This document shows positions 1 to 6,098 of a DNA stretch of 7,630 nt, one piece after another. Each line of letters opens with the position of its first letter. Position 1 is the first letter of the stretch. The notes below the pieces were generated by a model. The model made no database searches. It was not told where the DNA came from and saw only the letters and a list, made by a program, of their open reading frames with translations. The DNA comes from CAJXZP01 sp049606935 (lineage in GTDB: Bacteria; Bacteroidota; Bacteroidia; Flavobacteriales_G; Salibacteraceae), in assembly GCA_049606935.1 (NCBI GenBank), contig JBMYWA010000092.1, positions 1 through 7,630 on the forward strand. The letters are read 5' to 3'. A program made the position numbers and the translations under genes.

Positions 1-575
1 GCTTGCATATCAAAACCACGGGCATATTGACGAGAAATAGTATACACAATAACGCCCGTCATTGGAACCGCAAATAACCAAGTAATTCTTATTATGTTTT
101 TAGGATTTTTAAAAAGTAAAACACCTGCAAAAAAGAACGGAATAATAAACCATAGCTTAGCCAAAAAGAATTTAATGGATACTACTGGAAGTCGGCTAAA
201 TAACACCGAAAAAAACATCCATACCAGCATAGCTATTACCGAAATGGTTATTGGGTTTTTGATGATTTTAATATCGTAGCTTCGGTCAAATAAATTTTTT
301 AACACAAACACTAGCATAGCTCCAAATAATAATGGATCTGTAGGTAGGGTTAACCCCATACCCCCTCCCACATCTTCAACAGTAAGAGAAATTGGAACTG
401 AAAACATGATTAACATTAAAAGCCAATCCAGTTTAAACAAAGCCAAAGCAACTATTACTAATGCAATGGGAACAGCCATAAAGTAAAACACCTCCATATA
501 AATGAAGAATGCATTTACAACCGCAAACAGACCTAGTGCCTGATAAAAAATTTTATATGAAAGTTGGTTTTCCAA
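1..575 (-). CDS. O-antigen ligase/polymerase-like membrane protein, C-terminus cut off by the window edge
   Basis: An open minus-strand frame of 191 codons runs off the left edge. The product is very hydrophobic, with about six membrane segments visible (roughly residues 10-32, 34-47, 51-66, 80-96, 108-125 and later ones). It carries a PTDPLLF stretch at 78-84, followed by a hydrophobic run ending in Lys, which I recall near the N-terminus of Bacteroidetes O-antigen ligase (Wzy_C/WaaL-type) proteins. Such inner-membrane proteins polymerise or ligate lipid-linked polysaccharide units in the periplasm. The catalytic periplasmic loop lies beyond the window, so polymerase and ligase cannot be told apart. 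The frame has an in-frame TGA at 585-587 and no ATG before codon 27 (495-497). I therefore chose the TTG at 573-575, which keeps the first helix intact. It follows the Wzz-like gene by 16 bases, so co-transcription and a joint role in exopolysaccharide assembly are likely. The family call rests on hydropathy and context. Confidence 0.75.
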   Translation of the reverse strand, partial: MENQLSYKIFYQALGLFAVVNAFFIYMEVFYFMAVPIALVIVALALFKLDWLLMLIMFSVPISLTVEDVGGGMGLTLPTDPLLFGAMLVFVLKNLFDRSYDIKIIKNPITISVIAMLVWMFFSVLFSRLPVVSIKFFLAKLWFIIPFFFAGVLLFKNPKNIIRITWLFAVPMTGVIVYTISRQYARGFDMQ

Positions 576-591
576 AAGTGAGAATCACTTT

Positions 592-1620
592 TTAGTTTTT
601 CAATTGTGCAGCGTATTTATTGTAGTTTTCTACTCCAATAATTACTAAAACAGCCAATAATAAAGAAGCTAAAGTAGAAACCAATACAATTAACCATCTA
701 ATTGGGTATGCTTTTTTCTCTGCGGCTACTGCTTCATTTACTACGAATTTCCAAGTTAAATCTTTGGTGGCATCTACCTTAATCTCATCGTATTTACCAC
801 GCAATAACACCAACCTTTCGCGCAAAAACTCAAGGTTTTCTGTCATTGATTTTGATGCCGAACCGTACTTTGCCAATGTGTCTAGTTGTGTTTGAAGCTG
901 ATTTACAGCACGGGTGTTGTTTTCCGCAATAGCCTGGTAATACACCCCAGTAATCATTTCTATTTGCTTTTCGTAATCCTGAACCCCTTTATTACGTAAA
1001 ACGGTTAACGAATCGTCTAGTTCTTTCATGTAACTAACCAACCCATTATATTCTTCATCCATAATTTCATAGGCTGCTTGGGCTCTAGCCTGAATCATTT
1101 CGTTACGCATGGTATCCACCAAAGAAGCAATTTCGTTTGCCAAAGTAGCCGCTAAATCCTTATCGGTATCTAAAACATCAATACGAATAGAGTTAAACTC
1201 CGTTCGTCTAAAACTTACGTTGTCATCCCAAGTTTTTGATAGTTGGGTTTGGGCATATTTATCACTAGGGTCAATTTCATAATGCTCCATCATTTGGTAT
1301 TTACCCCAAAGACGCCATCTAATTTTATCGCTATTCAAAATCTGTAGCATGGCTTCTGCTTGCTCTTCTTCTCCAAACTTAGAAAGGTCATTCTTACCTT
1401 GTGCATCTTCGGTCATCAAACCCTTAGATAAAGAGGAGTTATTTGCCGGGAAGAATATTGCGGTAGACAAATACTTTGGAGTAATAAGTAACGATATTCC
1501 AGCCGAAGTAATAGCTGTAAGAGCCATCACAATAATAATTGGCTTACGCCATTTTAGAATGAAAAATAATAAACTTGCAGATGAAAAATCGTTGTTTTGA
1601 TTAGAATTGTTGTCAGACAT
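592..1620 (-). CDS. Wzz-type polysaccharide chain-length determinant / co-polymerase
   Basis: The 342-residue protein has the two-helix hairpin layout of polysaccharide co-polymerases. There is a short Asn/Ser-rich cytoplasmic N-terminus, TM1 at about 27-46 followed by the typical PKYLSTAIFFP boundary (48-57), a long, largely helical and partly coiled-coil periplasmic region (about 60-300, with helical Leu/Glu/Lys-rich stretches at 165-290), then TM2 at about 309-329 and a 13-residue tail. Family members control the chain length of O-antigen or exopolysaccharide made by a Wzy polymerase. No Walker A motif or C-terminal tyrosine-kinase domain is present, so this is a stand-alone Wzz-like form and not the fused Wzc type. 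The gene directly downstream encodes a Wzy/ligase-like membrane protein, which supports the role. A strong Bacteroidetes-type promoter lies just upstream (1654-1682), so the pair can be transcribed apart from the acyltransferase gene. The ATG start is 34 bases from the -7 element. Confidence 0.82.
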   Translation of the reverse strand: MSDNNSNQNNDFSSASLLFFILKWRKPIIIVMALTAITSAGISLLITPKYLSTAIFFPANNSSLSKGLMTEDAQGKNDLSKFGEEEQAEAMLQILNSDKIRWRLWGKYQMMEHYEIDPSDKYAQTQLSKTWDDNVSFRRTEFNSIRIDVLDTDKDLAATLANEIASLVDTMRNEMIQARAQAAYEIMDEEYNGLVSYMKELDDSLTVLRNKGVQDYEKQIEMITGVYYQAIAENNTRAVNQLQTQLDTLAKYGSASKSMTENLEFLRERLVLLRGKYDEIKVDATKDLTWKFVVNEAVAAEKKAYPIRWLIVLVSTLASLLLAVLVIIGVENYNKYAAQLKN

Positions 1621-1653
1621 TTACGTGATTTTATAGTCTCAAAATATAGTTGC

Positions 1654-1682
1654 CAAATGTATATAAAACCGACTAACGGCAA
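1654..1682 (-). promoter_or_regulatory. Bacteroidetes-type promoter of the wzz-like operon
   Basis: Read on the minus strand, TTG (1680-1682) is followed after 18 bases by TACATTTG (1654-1661). This exactly fits the known Bacteroidetes pattern of a -33 TTG and a -7 TAnnTTTG. Transcription would start near 1647, giving a leader of about 27 bases before the ATG at 1618-1620. It is the best promoter match in the window. Confidence 0.7.
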
Positions 1683-1722
1683 GGGACTATTATTATTACA
1701 AAAACAAGGAAAAATTATGATA

Positions 1723-1745
1723 GAGTAAGGACGGTCTTTTTACTC
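1723..1745 (-). terminator. Possible weak terminator after the acyltransferase gene
   Basis: On the minus strand GAGTAA pairs with TTACTC (6 bp, 11-base loop) directly after the acyltransferase stop codon. An ATTTTT run follows after about seven bases. The stem is AT-rich and the T-run is displaced, so termination would be weak. Its location between a stop codon and a clear promoter is what makes it plausible. Confidence 0.3.
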
Positions 1746-1747
1746 AA

Positions 1748-3070
1748 TTATTGTTTTTCATCATATTGTTTATGATAAGCCATTATCTTATCGATAATTG
1801 CAGCTCTGTCTGCTTTAAGAGACTCAAAAATGTTTCTATCTCGCTTTAATACCCTACTCCAATTTCCTTGTTGTTTCCAGAAATTAATTAATGGAATATA
1901 TCGCAGTGTAAATTTACCAGATAAGTACATAATTAAAACGGCAACTATTCCAAGCCACCATTCATTAAACAAATTGGCCGTGGCAACCCCTACTACTACA
2001 TACCATAGCAAAAACAGAATCAAACCAATGTTTAGTATTATGGAGCCCACAAATTGATGTCCTACCTTCATTTTTCTAAAGGCTAAGGTGGTTAAATAAT
2101 AAGGTAAAGCATTACACGCCATCCCCAATAAATAAAACGGCAACCCCAGTAAAATTTTCAAATAATCACCCCAAGTAACTTTAGGGTTTCCTTTAGAAAT
2201 AGAGGCGTCTGTTACGTTATAAAATTCGACTCTTTCAATGTATGCATCGAGTTTTTCGTTTAGTTTTTGAACCTCTTCAGGCTTGGTGTTTGAAAAGTAG
2301 GTAAGCGCATCTTGAATGTGTTGCCCTAAAGCAAACTGACTCTTTTGAGATGGGGTTTTACCTTCCATATTTTGTTGCTCATGAAGCACAATCTTTTTTA
2401 TTTTTTCAAATAATTCAAAAACACTTTCATCTTCGAGATGAATTACATTTTCACGTAATTTACTTTCTACCAATTCCGTGAATTTAATTGCCAAATTATC
2501 ATCTTCACAATCCTTCAGTTCCTCTGACTCAACGTTTATTGGTTTACCCACACTTACAAAACACTCTGATCTAAATTGGTGTGGATTGGAGTAATTTAAA
2601 CCAATAGGAACAATATTGACCATTTTACCATTATCCTTTTGTGCTCCCAAAGCAATTCTAACCGCACCTGTTTTAATGGGCCTAAGTTTTCGTTGAGTTT
2701 TAGAGCTCCCTTCCGGAAAAATCAAAATAGCTCCATCATTTCCTAAATGCTCAAAACACTTAAAAAAAACATCGGCATTTTTTTTCGCTTCTCCTGGCAA
2801 AGTATCTGGCCTATATACAGGAATCATATTTAGAAAGGATTGCATAAACTTAGTCACCAATCCCTTACCCATAAATTCAGCAGCAGCTAAAAAATATATT
2901 TTCTTTCTAAGCAGGGTTGCAATAACTATGGGGTCCATTAAAGTACTTGGATGGTTAGCCACAAAAATTATAGGACCTGAAGGAATGTTTTCAAGCCCGG
3001 TAACTTTCAGTACCTTGAAATAGGATTTGAAAGTAAGCGCATATAATCTTTTTAGAAAATGATAAATCAT
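1748..3070 (-). CDS. PlsC-like glycerolipid acyltransferase with a C-terminal membrane extension
   Basis: The N-terminal half has the ordered blocks of the lysophospholipid/glycerol-phosphate acyltransferase family: NHPSTLMDP with His40 and Asp46, IPVYRPD at 83-89, FPEGSS at 118-123 and IVPIGLNY at 153-160. These enzymes transfer an acyl chain to glycerol-3-phosphate or lysophosphatidate at the inner membrane during phospholipid synthesis. Six positions separate His and Asp (HX5D), where the textbook PlsC motif is HX4D. From memory this spacing is normal in a longer subfamily related to yeast Gat-type enzymes. At 440 residues it is far longer than the roughly 240 of ordinary PlsC. The extra part is a charged helical linker (about 200-300), about three membrane segments (304-328, 341-363, 371-387) and a basic tail. 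The exact acceptor cannot be read from sequence. The gene appears monocistronic, since a separate promoter lies between it and the next gene. The ATG is preceded by a (CA)6 leader. Confidence 0.85.
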   Translation of the reverse strand: MIYHFLKRLYALTFKSYFKVLKVTGLENIPSGPIIFVANHPSTLMDPIVIATLLRKKIYFLAAAEFMGKGLVTKFMQSFLNMIPVYRPDTLPGEAKKNADVFFKCFEHLGNDGAILIFPEGSSKTQRKLRPIKTGAVRIALGAQKDNGKMVNIVPIGLNYSNPHQFRSECFVSVGKPINVESEELKDCEDDNLAIKFTELVESKLRENVIHLEDESVFELFEKIKKIVLHEQQNMEGKTPSQKSQFALGQHIQDALTYFSNTKPEEVQKLNEKLDAYIERVEFYNVTDASISKGNPKVTWGDYLKILLGLPFYLLGMACNALPYYLTTLAFRKMKVGHQFVGSIILNIGLILFLLWYVVVGVATANLFNEWWLGIVAVLIMYLSGKFTLRYIPLINFWKQQGNWSRVLKRDRNIFESLKADRAAIIDKIMAYHKQYDEKQ

Positions 3071-3080
3071 TCAACTTTTA

Positions 3081-3092
3081 TGTGTGTGTGTG
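3081..3092. repeat. (TG)6 dinucleotide repeat in the acyltransferase leader
   Basis: Six TG units on the plus strand read as (CA)6 in the acyltransferase leader, 10-21 bases upstream of its ATG. They sit immediately downstream of a partial -7 match (TTTATTTG on the minus strand, 3096-3103). This is a short simple-sequence tract outside the coding region. Six units is near the lower limit for slippage. Confidence 0.8.
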
Positions 3093-3095
3093 TTG

Positions 3096-3103
3096 CAAAT
3101 AAA
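3096..3103 (-). promoter_or_regulatory. Tentative -7 element of the acyltransferase gene
   Basis: Minus-strand TTTATTTG matches TAnnTTTG at five of the six fixed positions, the second base being T instead of A. It lies 26 bases before the ATG, the usual distance. No TTG is seen at the expected -33 spacing, so the call is weak. The 3071-3286 spacer between the divergent acyltransferase and dehydrogenase genes holds no other convincing gene. Confidence 0.3.
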
Positions 3104-3249
3104 AGTCATTTACGTTTTTAAAACGAGTTGAAACCCAGAAAACATTTATACCCATACCATTAATTCACTTAGGTTAACTAGATTAATGGATACTTCTCAC
3201 AAAAATTAATTAGGCACTTAAATGGCTTACTTCTTATTCTATATAACCT

Positions 3250-3257
3250 TATTTTTA
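3250..3257 (+). promoter_or_regulatory. Tentative -7 element of the aldehyde dehydrogenase gene
   Basis: TATTTTTA fits TAnnTTTG except for the last base and sits 29 bases before the ATG at 3287. No -33 TTG is found at normal spacing. In such an AT-rich spacer a near match can arise by chance, so this is a candidate only. Confidence 0.3.
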
Positions 3258-3286
3258 CACCCTTTAGAATTGGTTAAAAATTTAGC

Positions 3287-4729
3287 ATGCAAAAAATTCA
3301 GAATTACATTAACGGAGAGCTAGTAGCACCAGTTTCTGGTGACTATTTAAATAATATAGAGCCAGGTACCGGAAAAGTATATTCACTCATTCCTGATTCA
3401 ACCGAAGCAGATATCGATTTAGCAGTAAGGGCTGCAAAAGATGCTTTTGAATCTTGGGGTAGTAAACCTAAAGAATATCGCTCAAAAATTATGATGCGTG
3501 TAGCTGAACTTATTGAAAAGCGTTTGCCAGAATTAGCCGCTGCAGAAAGTAGAGATAATGGGAAACCGCTAAAATTGGCAACCAATGTAGATATTCCAAG
3601 AGCACGAGATAATTTTCACTTTTTTGCAACCGGAATTTTACATTTTGCTTCAGAAAGTCATGAAATGGAAAGCCTGGCTATCAATTATACCACCCGTCAT
3701 CCTTTAGGAGTTGTAGGGTGTATTTCACCATGGAATTTACCATTATACTTATTTACCTGGAAAATTGCTCCAGCTTTAGCTGCTGGGAATTGTGTAGTAG
3801 CAAAACCATCGGAGGTAACACCGTTTACCGCTTATTTGCTTTCGCAAATTTGTATAGATGCGGGCATGCCTGCTGGCGTACTTAATATTGTGCATGGCTT
3901 AGGCCACAAAGTAGGCGAAGCCATTTCACAGAGTACAGATGTAAAAGCTATTTCGTTTACTGGAGGAACCACCACAGGCGCTCATATTGCCTCGGTAGCT
4001 GCTCCAAAATTCAAAAAATTATCATTAGAGCTGGGAGGGAAAAACCCAAATATCATTTTTGCAGATTGCGATTTTGAAGACGCTTTAAAAACAACGGTTT
4101 TAAGCTCTTTTGCCAACCAAGGACAAATTTGTTTATGTGGTTCTAGAATTTTTATTGAACGCCCTATTTATGACAAATTTAGAGATGCTTTTGTGGAGAA
4201 AGTGAGCAAGATGAAGGTGAGTAATCCTGAAGATCCTGATGCCCGATTAGGTGCAGTGGTATCTGAACCTCATATGGAAAAAGTGCTTTCATATGTAGAA
4301 TTAGCAAAAGAAGAAGGTGGTACCGTATTAACCGGTGGACATCGAGTATTGCTTGATGGTGAGTATAAAGATGGATACTATTTAGCCCCTACCATTATTG
4401 AAGGTTTGGCCTATACCTGTAGAACCAATCAAGAAGAGATTTTTGGACCTGTAGTTACCATTACTCCGTTTGATACGGAAGAAGAAGTTTTAATGATGGC
4501 CAACAGTACCGAGTACGGACTAGCTTCTACCGTTTGGACTTCTAATCTTAAAAAAGCACACCGTGTTGCTGGTAAAATTGATGCCGGAATTGTTTGGGTT
4601 AATTGCTGGTTAGTTAGAGATTTAAGAACTCCTTTTGGTGGGGTTAAAAATTCGGGCGTTGGCCGAGAGGGTGGTTTTGAGGCACTAAAATTCTTTACCG
4701 AACCTAAAAATGTTTGTATTAAGTTTTAA
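3287..4729 (+). CDS. Aldehyde dehydrogenase, 2-aminomuconate/2-hydroxymuconate semialdehyde type (ALDH8-like)
   Basis: A full-length NAD(P)-dependent aldehyde dehydrogenase of 480 residues. The catalytic Cys282 lies in FANQGQICLCGSR, the general base Glu248 in SLELGGKNP, the oxyanion Asn150 in SPWNLPLY, the cofactor residues Lys173/Glu176 in AKPSE, and the cofactor-ribose Glu384 in EEIFGPV. Several stretches (ISPWNLPLYLFTWKIAPA, FANQGQICLC, VRDLRTPFGG near 443-452, FFTE near the end) closely resemble what I recall of human ALDH8A1 and bacterial 2-aminomuconate 6-semialdehyde dehydrogenases, which oxidise a muconic semialdehyde in tryptophan (kynurenine) or aromatic catabolism. Arg444 in VRDLR corresponds to an arginine that binds the substrate carboxylate in that group. 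The second such arginine (in NFRFFA) appears here as His111 (NFHFFA). No kynurenine-pathway genes are nearby, so the precise aldehyde is inferred from similarity. The gene stands alone: divergent from the acyltransferase and closed by a strong terminator 14 bases after its stop. There is no Shine-Dalgarno site, as is usual for the phylum. Confidence 0.9.
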   Translation: MQKIQNYINGELVAPVSGDYLNNIEPGTGKVYSLIPDSTEADIDLAVRAAKDAFESWGSKPKEYRSKIMMRVAELIEKRLPELAAAESRDNGKPLKLATNVDIPRARDNFHFFATGILHFASESHEMESLAINYTTRHPLGVVGCISPWNLPLYLFTWKIAPALAAGNCVVAKPSEVTPFTAYLLSQICIDAGMPAGVLNIVHGLGHKVGEAISQSTDVKAISFTGGTTTGAHIASVAAPKFKKLSLELGGKNPNIIFADCDFEDALKTTVLSSFANQGQICLCGSRIFIERPIYDKFRDAFVEKVSKMKVSNPEDPDARLGAVVSEPHMEKVLSYVELAKEEGGTVLTGGHRVLLDGEYKDGYYLAPTIIEGLAYTCRTNQEEIFGPVVTITPFDTEEEVLMMANSTEYGLASTVWTSNLKKAHRVAGKIDAGIVWVNCWLVRDLRTPFGGVKNSGVGREGGFEALKFFTEPKNVCIKF

Positions 4730-4743
4730 AATATTTATCTGAT

Positions 4744-4780
4744 AAAAAAGCCCGATGAAAATTCTTCATCGGGCTTTTTT
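4744..4780. terminator. Bidirectional intrinsic terminator between convergent genes
   Basis: A perfect 16-bp stem (AAAAAAGCCCGATGAA at 4744-4759 with its complement at 4765-4780) closes a 5-base loop. The GC-rich core is flanked by A6 and T6, so either strand reads as a hairpin followed by a U-tract. It sits 14 bases after the dehydrogenase stop and 7 bases beyond the stop of the convergent membrane-protein gene. It should end both transcripts. Confidence 0.92.
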
Positions 4781-4787
4781 ATGATTT

Positions 4788-5444
4788 TTAGCTACCTTTC
4801 AACTCCTCCATTTCGTGAATCATGGTTTTCATTTTATCCATTAACCTTCCATAAACCAGCCGGATATCTACCATATAAATTCTTCTACTAAAAAAGGCAA
4901 TTACTCCAGTTATTAACAAGATTACACTTACCCAAATAACAGGAATTCCGCCAACTTTAAAAACTTGGTCACTTTCTAAAATTCGGTAAACCATTGGAAT
5001 ATGTTCGCCCTCATCTCCGGTTTCCATAAGCCCTAAAAATGCCACCATGCACAAAAAGTATAGCGGATAAAAGAAACGGTATACTACCCAAAAGTCATTA
5101 ATCATTTTTTGCAACCAATCATCAAAGGATTTTAAGTATTGATAACTAGATTGGGAAGGATCAATAGCATCCATAATGGCTATTTGCTTTTTACTCAAAA
5201 CCAAAATTGGCACAAAAAGTCCTCCCATAATTACGGCCAAGTATATGTTAGTGAAAGCGTATGAACCAAAGGCATTTACCAATAATAAAATCCATATAAA
5301 CCAATAGTTTTTATGGTACATACTCTTAAATTTATCAATCGTACTAATTGACTTTGCCTCATATAACTTGTTGATTTTAGGTGCAACTAAGGCTCCCTCC
5401 TCCAGAAATCCGTGATTCCAAATATTTTCAATAGATTTTTCCAT
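4788..5444 (-). CDS. Four-helix membrane protein paired with the ECF sigma factor (putative anti-sigma or partner)
   Basis: The 218-residue protein has a soluble N-terminus of about 45 residues (with ENIWNHGFLEEGALVAPKINKLYEAKS at about 6-32), then membrane segments at roughly 47-63 and 66-84, a middle soluble stretch (85-122), segments at 125-141 and 164-185, and a C-terminal amphipathic tail (RRIYMVDIRLVYGRLMDKMKTMIHEMEEL). It lacks the His/Cys zinc anti-sigma signature and has no FecR-like domain. It overlaps the sigma factor gene by 17 bases, so the two are almost certainly translated together. I recall similar sigma-plus-membrane-protein pairs in Flavobacteria, where the short N-terminal region is a plausible sigma-binding part. 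That role is inferred from position and topology, not from a recognised catalytic or binding motif. The gene ends 7 bases before the bidirectional terminator. Confidence 0.75.
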   Translation of the reverse strand: MEKSIENIWNHGFLEEGALVAPKINKLYEAKSISTIDKFKSMYHKNYWFIWILLLVNAFGSYAFTNIYLAVIMGGLFVPILVLSKKQIAIMDAIDPSQSSYQYLKSFDDWLQKMINDFWVVYRFFYPLYFLCMVAFLGLMETGDEGEHIPMVYRILESDQVFKVGGIPVIWVSVILLITGVIAFFSRRIYMVDIRLVYGRLMDKMKTMIHEMEELKGS

Positions 5445-5919
5445 GTAATAATTTTTTAAGGTTTTCTTTAATTCGTTTGATTCTTACCCCAATACTATTT
5501 CCGTTCGAGCCAATAATATCGCCTATTTCTTGATATGTTTTTTGCTCCAAGTACAGCAAAATAATTGCTCTATCTACCTCATTCAGCTGACGAATGGCAT
5601 CGTAAAGATAATTCAAGGAATCGTCTGTAAAAAAAATCTCATCTTCCATGATTTCATCCGGAATGGAATCAGAGCTGCGTAAATCATTATTGTTTTTCTC
5701 CTTTTTAAGAAGGGTCAAACAAACGTTCAAACTAAGTCGGTAAATCCAGGTAGACCATTCTGATTTTTCATTAAAGTTTTTGTGCGTTCTCCAAATTTGG
5801 AGACACACCTCTTGATAATAATCTTCAAAGTCTTCTTGATTATTGGTATAAGCACGACATATTTTAATAATGATGCCGGCATATGGTAAAATTGATATGG
5901 TATAAAAATCAGTACTCAC
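5428..5919 (-). CDS. RNA polymerase sigma factor, small ECF (sigma-70 family) type
   Basis: A 163-residue protein with only sigma regions 2 and 4, as in ECF factors. Region 2 spans about 10-75, with the core-binding DFEDYYQEVCLQIW (30-43) and the -10-melting/recognition helix WSTWIYRLSLNVCLTLLKK (55-73). An acidic linker follows (80-103). Region 4 spans about 105-160, including QLNEVDRAIILLYLEQKTYQEIGDIIG and the helix SIGVRIKRIKENLKKLL (142-158) that contacts the -35 element. It would direct RNA polymerase to a small regulon, probably under control of the downstream membrane protein whose start lies inside its last codons. The start is GTG (5917-5919). In the same frame a TAG lies eight codons upstream with no ATG, GTG or TTG between, so no other start is available. 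A non-ATG start may lower basal expression. I found no clear TAnnTTTG promoter upstream, which would be consistent with autoregulation by an ECF-type promoter. Confidence 0.9.
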   Translation of the reverse strand: MSTDFYTISILPYAGIIIKICRAYTNNQEDFEDYYQEVCLQIWRTHKNFNEKSEWSTWIYRLSLNVCLTLLKKEKNNNDLRSSDSIPDEIMEDEIFFTDDSLNYLYDAIRQLNEVDRAIILLYLEQKTYQEIGDIIGSNGNSIGVRIKRIKENLKKLLHGKIY

Positions 5920-6046
5920 ACGTGTTTTCTTAGTTAGTGGCTAATTTTTCAAATTATTACATGGTTGCTAAATTTATTTTTTTCTTCCGTTCGAAAATAC
6001 ATCACTTATTATCCAATTTGGCTTAAAATAATAAAGGTAAATTCTT

Positions 6047-6063
6047 AAAAGTACAGTACTTTT
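6047..6063. promoter_or_regulatory. Perfect 17-bp palindrome over the tdh promoter (candidate operator)
   Basis: AAAAGTACAGTACTTTT consists of two perfect 8-base inverted arms around a single central A. Its right arm overlaps seven of the eight bases of the TACTTTTG -7 element, so a dimeric regulator bound here would block the promoter. No regulator gene that could bind it is visible next door apart from the ECF sigma factor, which would not use a palindrome. Confidence 0.5.
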
Positions 6064-6064
6064 G
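6057..6064 (+). promoter_or_regulatory. tdh: -7 element of the tdh promoter
   Basis: TACTTTTG matches the Bacteroidetes -7 consensus TAnnTTTG at every fixed position and lies 34 bases before the ATG of tdh, giving a leader of about 25-30 bases. No TTG is found at 17-23 bases upstream, so the -33 element is weak or replaced by an activator. Confidence 0.6.
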
Positions 6065-6098
6065 CCGCCACATTTTTGAATGGATAAAATGGAGTAAT

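Noticed and set aside
94..279. 61-codon plus-strand open frame
   Set aside because: It lies opposite the better-supported polymerase-like membrane protein, whose hydrophobic frame spans the whole of 1-575.
586..588. GTG as start of the polymerase-like gene
   Set aside because: It is in a different frame that reaches a TAA after 11 codons.
1349..1600. 83-codon plus-strand open frame
   Set aside because: Antisense shadow of the wzz-like gene, with no recognisable protein features or promoter.
1830..2057. 75-codon plus-strand open frame
   Set aside because: Antisense to the membrane part of the acyltransferase; the complementary real gene explains the openness.
3343..3585. 80-codon minus-strand open frame
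   Set aside because: Antisense to the conserved N-terminal region of the aldehyde dehydrogenase.
5920..6030. Consensus housekeeping promoter for the ECF sigma gene
   Set aside because: On the minus strand only near matches such as ATAATTTG or TATTTTCG appear, without a correctly spaced TTG.
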